Positions 34,701 through 44,900 of a stretch of DNA of 64,000 nucleotides are shown here, in pieces (within the stretch, counting starts at the first letter, position 1; every line of letters begins with the position of its first letter). Origin of the DNA: Synchiropus splendidus (Eukaryota > Chordata > Actinopteri > Syngnathiformes > Callionymidae); NCBI RefSeq assembly GCF_027744825.2, contig NC_071345.1, positions 16,586,001 to 16,650,000 on the forward strand. Direction: 5' to 3'. The notes under the pieces were generated by a model. That model did no database searches and was not told where the DNA came from. It was given only the letters and a program-made list of their open reading frames with translations. A program made the translations under genes and the position numbers.

Positions 34701-37128
34701 CACTTTAAATTCTTTAAATTTTCACTCTGATTTTGTCTTCCCCGTCGTTTAACTCCGACACATCGACGACCCCAACAAGGAATCGGAGGCACCCCACATG
34801 CTGGGAAAAAATGCTGTGTTCCCTTTTCCTGTTTTACTCTGAAATTTTATTCTATTTCTTTTTGTCTTGACAAGGGTTGGTGTGGCGATATCCAATTCAA
34901 GGCTGCTCTGAAAGTTTTAAGCAACAAGGCGTTCATGAACGCATCATGATCTTATCACCGTAGTCGGTACGTGTTGTCATATCCGCTTCAATTCTCTTTC
35001 CGGTTTGGGATTTTCGTTTGGTTCCAGATTTGGATTTGGACTTGACTGACAAAGACAGAGACTCAAGTTTCCATGGCTTTTCGAACACATTACAGAGAAC
35101 CCTCTAGCCATACTGAGTATTGAGTCAGTGGCTGTTGGAGTATATGGCGTTCAACGCACAACAAAAGAGTAAGGGCGTCAGTAATATATGCTGCACTCTG
35201 GCAACTAACAGGTATTTCCAGACAAAACCTGATTCCCACATTATAACTCCTCAGTGATTTAATGGATGAAGACAGACTGTTAGAACCTACGCTACTGCGT
35301 AACGCAGACAAGGGTACTCTGCCACAGGCAAAAAAATGTCTCCACTACGCACTCAATTTAGACTTCCCAACAAGTTTGTATCAGTGTCTTTGTGTCGGAG
35401 GTAATTGACTGCAGCAGCCATGCCCACAAATTTTAATTAAAGAGGGTCATAAAGTCTGCGGAAAAGGTCACACCGGCAAGGAGCAGGCACAAGGAGGCGC
35501 CGTGGGGGATGAGAAGACTTTGACAAACAGGACAAGGGCTTTCGAAGCTAAATGTACCATGGAATCACAGTTTCCAACTCAGAGAGAAGCAACCGGTTGT
35601 ATTGAAACATGAGAAACCAACTGGGTTTATTTCAAGTTTATTAACTCCTTCAACACTTCGCCGCACGATCCTTCCATTCCAAACGATAGCACATTTTCCC
35701 CATTCTGTTAAACAAAGTTTTCCTTCTCAGACAGCCTGCATGATATCTGCCACTGTAATTGCTTCCTTATTTGGTGAATTAAATATTTACTCTTGGCCTA
35801 TCGTAATCCAAAGTTTATGAGAGACGTAAAAGCACATTAAGGGGCGAGGACATTTATTTTAAAAAGCGCTTCAAACTCCAGTCATCCCCTCAAATGGTGT
35901 GTTTGGATCGTTTACTTTACAGAAGAAAAAAAAAAACATTTCCTTTAGCAGCGTTCGCACAGAGAAAATCCAGATTTGACTTCTCATTTAATGGCCCAAC
36001 ATGCATACTGCGTGCACCGCAGATATCTCTCAAAATGACACAAGGAAACAGAGACTGCCATTGAGGAAACCTGCGGATCATACATACAGGAGGGAGATGG
36101 GAGAGGGGGAGGTGGGGAATATACCTCGGTGAAAAAAAAGGGCTTTGAGGCTGCCATGGAAAAATACTGATGTTATAAGCTACAGTGCACCTTGAAAACA
36201 CAGACGATGGGAAAGGGGCCTGACTGCAAGCTTTCAAGGTTACATGAGACAGGTGGAGCTGTGAGAGAGGACCCGAGTTTTCCAGTGGGATTAAAAGCTT
36301 GATTTCCCTTTCTATTCATTGAAAGAGTAAAGTTGGAGCTGGGTATGGACTGGAACTCCTAAAGCTACAAGTCAATGATGGAAACCCAGAGTACTCTCTT
36401 GTTTTTGCTCTGTACAGTAAAATGGCTGTTTTGAGTCCTCTTTGGTGGAATATACATAAGGCAGACTGATTCATGTGAGTGAGCACATACTCCTACCACC
36501 AAAAAGAGGGTAAGGACTTGAGGAACACGTGAGAAATAGGTTGGACTCAAGCATTGAAAGACATTTGCATCTCTTGAGGCTAGAGGTGCTGGAGTGTTGT
36601 CTTTCACTTTCGCAAAATGAAGGCTGCCCCATGCTCAAAAGTCCTACCGTTGTAGGAACGTCGCCGTGTTTTGTTGGTTTGTATTTTCTGACATCCTTGC
36701 ACTCCCAAATTTTTCGCCACATACCGAGTGATGTGTCCTGCTGCAACAGAGGTGGTATACTACAAGGCCCTTAGCCCCTTGACCCAATCAAATAACGGAG
36801 CAAATGCTTGAATTTGTGCTATTGAACTATAAACTACTACAGTTCACAGTCATGCAGTGTTGTGTGAAGAGTCTGATGCTCAAATAGACCATACCATATT
36901 TGCCATTCTGAGGATTTGTTGAGGGAAAAAAAAATGTTTTGCAATCATCACGAAGTAAAACATCATGGATCGGAGTTGACCTAAAGAAAATTTCAGTAGA
37001 AACTTCACCATACCTGGATGGAAAATGAGATGATGCAAAAGAGACTTTACAACTAAAGAATGGGCCTATGTCTTCTCCCCTCTTCTTGTGATTTCAATCT
37101 AAAAGATAGAACACAGTGACATCCTTAC
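31711..37128. other. Intron block without recognised repeats
   Basis: No coding region is supported. Unique-looking stretches with clustered factor-type sites are 32220-32510 (SOX-type ATTGTT, near-palindromic GCAGCTATTAATACAGCTGC at 32382-32401), 33690-34100, and 35390-35500 (HOX13/CDX-type GTCATAAA at 35446-35453 next to TTTTAATTAAAG). The rest is ordinary AT-rich intron. Confidence 0.5.
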
Positions 37129-37317
37129 CTCTCCTGCAGTGCCTCATGGCCATTTTGCACATCCTGGACTCAGCAATAGTGGGACAAGGTATTGTGTCTT
37201 TGGGTGGTTTCTTTACAATGTGCCGCGTCCGGGTTTCCAGACCCCACTTATAACCACAGGTTTTGTTTCTTCTAGTGCAGGCTCCCCATTCACTCCACTG
37301 GCCCACTTCGCAGCCCT
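37129..37317 (-). CDS. rspo2: R-spondin 2, exon for the thrombospondin type 1 repeat
   Basis: These 189 nt encode the thrombospondin type 1 domain, from EGCEVGQW to MRHCRR. The WSEWGAC stretch has the WxxW pattern known in this family to be C-mannosylated. The alternating tryptophan, arginine and cysteine residues of a TSR are present (CGYKWGLETRTR, then CPTIAESRMCKM). In R-spondins this domain binds heparan sulphate proteoglycans and strengthens signalling without being needed for LGR binding. The acceptor is TTCTCTCTGCAG|AG and the donor is AGAG|GTAAGG, both phase 1. If the donor is not used, translation runs on for ten codons past the split glycine and stops at about 37094. The IAESRMCKM and MRHC stretches point to RSPO2 rather than RSPO1, 3 or 4. 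Confidence 0.97.
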
Positions 37318-37565
37318 CTGCAGAGAGAAGGGTAGAGTGATGTGTCGTGAAACTATAGATGAGTGCCATTTAGAAGTAAATCCTAGACCTCAGGTCAAGT
37401 TTTTACTCAGAAGCTATAAATTCTTTGTGTGTGGTCTCTGCTGAAATGCCCTTTTCGACCAAAACAAGCAGGCGGAAACCAGAGAACACAATGAACAGTA
37501 ACATTTGAAACACATTTCTTGACAGTTCAGTGTCCAAGAGCGTCCATTAATTTTCCGCCACATAC
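37318..37565 (-). other. rspo2: rspo2 short intron, 248 nt
   Basis: Donor GTATGT and acceptor TTCTCTCTGCAG separate the furin-like repeat 2 exon from the TSR exon. Phase 1. No internal feature is seen. Confidence 0.95.
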
Positions 37566-37709
37566 CTCCACACTCCATTGTTTCCTCCATGGGGGCAAAG
37601 CCCTCGGGGCACTTGTCAAAGCAACGCCCTTTATGAAGGTAAAAACCGGACTTGCACTTGGTGCAGAAGTCTTTACTGAAGCAGGATTCGCAGTTCTCTA
37701 TCCTGCACC
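37566..37709 (-). CDS. rspo2: R-spondin 2, exon for furin-like repeat 2
   Basis: These 144 nt encode the second furin-like repeat, from [11 protein letters not shown] to TMECG. The repeat engages the ectodomain of LGR4, LGR5 or LGR6. The two phenylalanines of CFSKDFC that insert into the LGR surface (F105 and F109 in human RSPO2) are both present, as is the run of cysteines expected for the fold. The acceptor is TTCTTCCTCTAG|GG and the donor is GGAG|GTATGT. Both junctions are phase 1, giving CSRC upstream and CGEGCEV downstream. It lies only 248 nt from the TSR exon but 10.0 kb from the repeat-1 exon. No frameshift or stop is seen, and the receptor-binding residues argue for a functional ligand rather than a decayed copy. 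Confidence 0.97.
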
Positions 37710-38279
37710 CTAGAGGAAGAAGAAGAGAAAGAGGAGACGCATCAGGGTCGGAGCAACTCTCATCTGGATTTGATTGAGAGCTGTGGGGTTTGGAGAGGGG
37801 GGTTCTTGAAAGGATTATACCGTCTGTACCGCAAAAAAAAAAGCTGCCGCTGCTCTGTGAAATGTTCATCTCGAGGTCTCAAGTGTATTGAAGAACAATT
37901 TTGTCTGAACTTTGTTTACTTCCTGTTCTTGTTCTGAGAGAGATGAATGAACAACGTTCAAATCCACACTGGAGAGGATGTATGTCTTTGCAGGCCTCTT
38001 TTTAACAGCGCAATGACATCCAACTGTCTGGATAACAAACACACAGGCTCACATGTTTTCAACTAATGGTCTGCTGCAACAGGAAGATTACATCCCATTA
38101 AAGGCTGGAATAGTGTTTCTAATATGCTTTCTTATCACACCGCACAGTTCCCTTCTGTCTCTTTCTATCACCGAAGACTTTTTTGGGCAGGCGAGGTTTT
38201 CATTAAAGTGCGAACAATGGGTGATGATCACAGCGTTGTTTAAGGCACTGCATGTGATAAACCATTTCTGGTGGGATGG

Positions 38280-38728
38280 TACGGCGGCCAAAGGGCAAAA
38301 GACAACACAAAAGAAGAGTATGACCACAAACCAAAAAGCACATTTACATAAACGGAATCACAATCACAAAATCTAAATCGCAATCCACAAAGCAGAAACA
38401 CATTTACAAAAACAGAATCGCAATTACATAAACGGAATCGCAATAACAAAAGCAAAATTTGTCCAAGCAACAACAGGCTTTATAGCAGGTTCCCTCCTTC
38501 TTACGGTTTGCATCAAAGTTATTGCGATTCTGTTTTCGTATTTCGCTATTCTGTTTTGGAAATGTATTTTCGTTTTGGAGGTTGCGATTCAATTTTTGTG
38601 AATATGTTTCTGTTTTGGGGGTTGCAATTTTGTTTTTGTAATTGCGATTCTGTTTTTGTAAATGTGCTTTTCGGTTTGTAGTCGTGCTTCTCTTTTGTGT
38701 TTGTTGTTTGCCCTTTGGGGCCACCGTA
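38280..38728. mobile_element. Foldback-type element with iterated arms
   Basis: The left end TACGGCGGCCAAAGGGCAAA and the right end in reverse complement (TACGGTGGCCCCAAAGGGCA) begin terminal inverted repeats that stay alignable for about 90 bp, through ACAAACC and AAAAGCACATTTACA. Inward, both arms consist of degenerate short units built on AGAATCGCAAT and ACAAAAACAG, pointing in opposite directions, so most of the 449 bp can fold back. The middle (about 38455-38515) is unique. If TA is the target duplication, the element proper begins CGGYGGCC. No transposase is encoded. Confidence 0.8.
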
Positions 38729-38959
38729 GGTAATGCATGATGGAACTCTTAAATACAAGGCCTGTGAGTGAAAAAAAGAAGTGCCTCTCCATCCGCAACA
38801 CACCCGCGGGAAGCACGAGACACAGAGCACACAGTCGTGTGTCATCATGCTTTGCTAATAGCAGGTCAAGCAAGGCTAAATTACGCCAACCGTCGCAGGG
38901 AAGGCGATATTTGAACTGACTCGAATATAAGGAGCCTCCCAGAGTGAGTCATCAATGAT

Positions 38960-38981
38960 CCCCCCCCCCCCCCCCCCCCCC
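38960..38981. repeat. C22 homopolymer
   Basis: Twenty-two C in a row; the rspo2 transcript strand reads G22. Long G/C runs of this length are uncommon and often length-unstable or misassembled. Confidence 0.95.
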
Positions 38982-41900
38982 TCAATTCACCAGTCCGCTC
39001 TACACTGATCTAGCAATGTGTCATTTCTGGGCTAATGCCTTTATCATATCTAAGACAAACAGACAAAAGCATTGCTCTTTTATCTGCGGCCCTTCAAGGG
39101 CCCGGGGAAGGGACGCTTCCAACAATCACACCCCTTAATTACACCATCTCCAGCAAACCATCAGGCCTCCTCCTTAGCATTCCTGCTAAACGAGGGGGTC
39201 CCTCCCGCTCCTCTTTGAACCCAAAAGTATGGCCTTTGCCCACTCACTCTGGTCTCACGCTTTTCCAACCAGTCTAAACAAACTGTGGACAGACACACAA
39301 AAATGCAAGCACAAACACACACATGCCGAGCTGATATGGTTCGAGATAGGGCCAGTGAAGTCAAGCTGTGCTCACAATGACTTACTTAAATATGCATCTC
39401 ACAGCGCTCAGAAGTCATCGAATATATCATATTTTCCCAGTGGATTAAGTCGACAAGGACTGGATTACACTCACATTACACACATTTTGCTGAATGACAT
39501 GGATACTATGACACTGATAAGTCTTTTAAAGGTATTTCTAGCGTGATATTATTTTGGTACTCTTTGTATAGGTCTGGTTAAAAGGGATAGGACTGGTTCC
39601 AGGTGAGACAATAAATGCTACTTTTAGCAACTGATATTTATTCAGCAAGTCATTTATTTATATATGTTTCTACAGTCCACAGTCAAAGTCTAAGAATGAG
39701 TTTGGTCCGGTTTCCTCTACGGTCAAACCTATGCAAAGCCATTGAAAGCCTACTGGCTTTGGATGGAGGGAGGAAATCAGTAAGACCGAAAGAGAAAATC
39801 CGAAGTGCGCTGATGTTGGAAGCCATGCTTCAAGTATTCAAGTAATGTAAGAGCAAGGTTGAGACAAGCCTTTAAAGATCTAAAAGTGATCATAAGTAAA
39901 GTAGTTGTCGCCGTCAACTCCAATCAGTAACCCACTTTGAGTGTGGAAGACGACGGTTCCATTTCAACTACTCCAGTGTTTTTTTAAAACCAGAATATAC
40001 TTTCTGTCCCTCCAATTTCAAAGTTAAGGATTTCCGAAGTTTGGGCTCATAAAGTTTATGTAGTTCATGGCAAAAAAAATAATGCTCACATTATTTTCCA
40101 ACGAAGTGTAAAACACATCACATCCAAGTCAGTAAACATTATTAAATGCAAGAAATACAACATAATCCAATGTAACATTAGCCCCTACTGCGGCATTAAT
40201 AACATTTCTTGTAAATTTGGAGAAACTTTTATTTAAAAACACACTGACTCGTTGAACTACATGAGATTCCATGGTCCACTCAGCATATTTGATGGCTGGT
40301 TTACGATGGCCTTACAGCCTCAAAACAAGAGTGCACCTCTGATTCTCTGCTTCCTTTTGACCACTCTAATGTTCGATACGAAGCAAGTCCAATTTGTCAA
40401 CTCAGCTAATAAATCACGGAGCAAATTGTGAGGCAGCACTGTCTTTTACCAAGCACACTTCCCAGGCCTGTCATCACTTGAGAGACTTTTAACTCCCAAA
40501 TAACAAATAAAAGAAGCAGCAGGGGGATCAAAACATCTGGTAAGGCTCTCACACACTGGCTGTGCGATTCACCGGTATTAACAGAAAACACCATCAACAG
40601 CAAATAGGGAATCGCCCGGGCCAACAGTAGCAGGTAAATCAATGACACATCTCTTGTTTTGTTTTTACAAGTAGAAGATAAGTGCCGTCACTCTCCAAGA
40701 CGGATGAGGTGGTCGGCACATCACCGTGGCTCCTTGAAAGTCAGAATGCAGGGAGGTAAAGCCGCTCGGGTCAGAGATCATCTGAGAACGGACTGGGCCG
40801 GGAAAGGATCACCCTGTTCACTTATCAGGCAGAAGGCTATCTGGGACAGTGTGGGCTATCAGGAACAGCAGAGATGCTCCGACACTGACAAATGCTGAGG
40901 CCAACATGTTGTTTTGCAGCTTCAGAAACAGATACAGGGGGAGCGAGTTCATCATCTACGCAGGATTAACCTCTAGACCACCTTTAAAGTCTTCATCGAG
41001 GTGCCTCGGGGAAACTAATGAGAAGTAATGAGGGCATCAGATCCCACTGAAGGCCCGGTTTCCCCTGAGACCTAAACGTATTATCATCATTATCTGGTTG
41101 TGGTCCTCACTTGTATTATGACTGAAGAGTTTAAGTGACTTCTCATGAGATGAGACAAGAGGATATATTAACAGAGTTGTATTTTATTCTGCTTTATTTT
41201 TTGCAACCTCAACGATTTTCTGTTACTTCTTTGTTTGATTTTCAACTTCGAGTCTGATAGCAGGTTGGCGAAACCTTAGCTGTGGTTTGGAGCTGGAACT
41301 GGAACAGCATGAGCTCTGAAAGCCTCATGTCAGCTCAAGTCAGATAGTATTATTCAATAAACAAGTGTATTTATTTGCTGGCGTATTTCACCAGGTGATG
41401 ACTATCTGAATGTCAGGGCTCGAGGTGACATGTCAGACCACTTAACTGTCCATCATGAGTATTAGCCAGTGAGCTGAGTCGACCCCATGTTGCACAGCAG
41501 GAGTGTCCATGTCGTAAAAGAGCTGGCAACGCGAAGGGGAAAACGAGCCCTGTTTTTCCAGCCTTTGCCAAGCTGAGCAGAACAGCGCTGACCCACTCTC
41601 TACGGTTTAGCCGACTTGGAAGCTCTGGCTTGCTCCCCGTCACTCACCCATGTCGTGTAGGGCTTTGGATGGCTAGAGTTCATGGCAAAGGCCAGAGCTG
41701 CCATGTTCTTTCCAACAGTTGGCTGTTTTTTTCCACTTGAGCGCATCTGTGAATACCCTCGAGAGCAGATAGGTGAAGCAAAGGTGATGTTCCTGTCAAT
41801 TGACAACCCCCACAGAGACTGAAAAGGGATGGCAGATGTCTCCCTGGTTCCTTTCTTTCTGCTCCCCTCCAAGAAACACAGTCACTGGAATGACAGGATC

Positions 41901-44900
41901 CACTCCTGCGTCGGCTCAGCCAGCGTGCTCACATACATAAATTCCAGACAGGGGTCAAGAACACATTGATATTCTCACAGTGGTATGAGCCATTACACGA
42001 CTTCAAGAATGCCGGCTCTGCCTTTGTTCTGATTGGATTGGTGTGTCCGTTGTATTGTCTGGCAAACTGCGAGTGTGGTTAGTCATGCTGTGGTGATTAA
42101 ACATCCCTAGATAAATACCACGGCCAAAAGCAACTGTTTCTTGGTTGGTCAGGCCATGTGATGAAAGTACCCACAGGCTCAAAATGAGACAATGAAAGCG
42201 AAAGCCTGAATGACATATATTGCCGGGAGCCTTCAGTGCTCCCAAATCGAAGGTTGAAACACTCATGACGCACTCCTGACAACCCTGGCATCCATTTCCC
42301 GAAGCCCTTGATCCGCTGCTTTTACTCATTTCAGATCCAATAAAGTCTCAAGATATGTCGTAGGATTAAAACTGTCTCCGAATAGGTGCAGCCAATTCAC
42401 AATTGAGTTAAAGCCCAGATTTGCAATGACACGAAATACAACAATGGGATATGATTACCAATTTCCTCAGTGCAAGAAAATGCAGTGTAACAGAAATCAC
42501 AACTGGCGATTCAAAGAAATTGCTACTGACAAGAAAAGTCTCCTGCGGCACATTATTGTGGTCATTAAAGGAGTTGTGATGTTTAAAATGCTCTTTTGTA
42601 AAACTGGAAAGGCATTTTTATTTATTTAAAATCTGGCAGCATTTCGCTTTCTTGTACCATTTTTTTTTAGGGGTGTATACAGTTTCGGAGGTGTTGACCA
42701 AAATGCGTTTCTCTGGGATACATTTGCCTTCAAGAGTTATTTTTTTTCACCTCACTCCCAAAGCAACTCCACATAAACTTTCTCTCTTGAAGGATGGTTC
42801 TCTCCAGTAAGTTAGTAGCATATGGCCGGACTACAGATCTTGACAGCCTATGCTGAGACTTCCCCATCACAGGGTAAACTTCCGGCTTTTTTTTGTCAAT
42901 ATGTAGTGAAGTATGACATCAGTGCTCCCTCGCTCTCAGTCGAGAAGAACTTGACCTTCTGAGGACAACCATTAAGTGTACCCATCAAACTCCGAAACTG
43001 GACGCTTGAAACTGGCTCTCATCTTCATTTTATATCAGAACGGTTTTATCTATGCGAGAGACGCAATTTAATGACAGGAAATCCTTTGACATATATATCC
43101 CTTGATATATATATATATATTTTATTATTTTTTTTTTTTCACCATATTTTACATGCATGTTAAAGAAACAAAGACCGAAAATAACACAGCATTTTCTTGC
43201 TGTCAACAGCGTCAGACATCCCAACAATAACAGCACTCTTCCATGATGCGTTGACCAATCAAATGTGAGCGTTACAACTCGCAAGATGTGGCTAACACCG
43301 ATATTTTGTACGAAAACAAATATGGCGCCCACAATGGCAAACCCATGGGTCCGTGAAAGCATGACAATTTCAATCTAACTCAGTCGGTGTGACAAAGACA
43401 TCAAAAATAATAATGTGGTAATAGCAAAAAACTCCCAACAGAAATACTTTTTTTTTTTTAATTTAAGAAAGAGCTTGCACTGTAAATAGAAGTACTTCAT
43501 CTCTATAAAAGACCTTGACACACTTGTGGTCCACAAGAGCGGATCTGCATACCTCTAGCAGTGCGTGTGCCACAGTTTGACAAGAGTCTATAGTGAGGTT
43601 ACGCAACAAGATTACCAAAAGAAGCATGTGCCGGACAGAAATAGAAAAAAAGCACCACTGTGAATCACATATTGTGGTCCCTCTTTGGAATCCGAATGAA
43701 ATATAGTTGTCAATGGCTTTATGGTATGTTGTGGCCAATATAGTTTCCCATTGTTTTTGGCTTTAATTATGGTGTCATTTTCTCGGCAGTGTGGGGAAAC
43801 CCCCTTTGGAACCACAAGCCGTGCATTTAAAATTCATCAAGGAAAGCGGGGAATTGTTGCCTTTTATGGCAAGGTGATAAATTAGGGTGTAGAAGGTGAC
43901 GGGCACCACAGTTACGACAAGAAAATTCCTAGTCTGGTTACATATTTACCCCGCTGACACAAACAGCAGTGACATCATTCCGATTTCTAACCAAAGGGCA
44001 CGACGCAACATAAGCTGAGGGCAAGAACACATTTAGTCTGACTGCAGCACAGCCGGTTCTTTTTTTTTTATCTCCTCAGTTGTAGTTTTCACTTCACTTT
44101 ATGAAATGAACTTGGAAAAAAAGTTGAAATCGCCATACATAGTTTGAATTTCAACCTATTTCAAAAAGTATTCTGACAGTCTGGAGCATTTAATGGGCAC
44201 ATATGGGGTCAGGTCTTCGGTTTTCTGGCAAAACTTAAAAAGCTGCTGCTGCCAATAGATCAACAATTCTCATAACGTATTTGTATTCGAGTCTATTACA
44301 TTATATAGAAACATAAACGGTATATATCTTGCTCATACTCACAGGAGCAAAAGGCCAAAGAAAGTCAAGGAAAATGTAATTATTGACTTGTTAAACTAAA
44401 GCAGAGGGCACGGTTGGCATCTGGGTAGCATCACTTAGTCCGTGATACAGTTCAGTATGTCTGTTCTGGGTTGAAATAGATTTATCTCGACTGTAAATAT
44501 AGGTCACAAGGTCAACAGTGTTGTTCAGAGAAACATTTCAGATACACTGGCGATATTCTGGGAGCCGTCTTTCAATACGACAATCCCATTTTTCAAGGCT
44601 AATGCAGAACCCTTGTAGGGGATTCGGGAGTATATTCGCCAAGGAACAGTTTATTCTAAAATGGTCAAGAGTTGTGGTTGTTGAAGTTAAGAAAGGGCCC
44701 GATTTTTGTGGCAGATGAGTTTGAGTTGAGGATCATCCACAACCTTTGTTAAGTGGCAGAAGTACAGATGGCCACTCAAAGTTTCTTGGAATGATACCAA
44801 AATTTCAAGGCAAGTAAGAATGCCTTGAATGGTCATGCCGGGTGTGTGCATCTTTCTTGCAGCGTCATTGTTGTGGTGTCCTAATTCTCAGGGCTCAGTA

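Larger units (their letters stand above)
6685..37128 (-). other. rspo2: rspo2 last intron, 30.4 kb
   Basis: The donor GTAAGG at 37128-37123 and the acceptor TCTCTTCCAG ending at 6685 bound an intron of 30444 nt separating the TSR exon from the tail exon. No other gene is supported inside it. It makes up nearly half the window and carries several transposon remnants, described separately, among long unique stretches. Confidence 0.93.

Noticed and set aside
38300..38720. Repeated short units suggesting a CRISPR-like array
   Set aside because: Units are degenerate, vary in spacing, point in opposite directions in the two halves and lie inside a terminal inverted repeat element in eukaryotic intron DNA.
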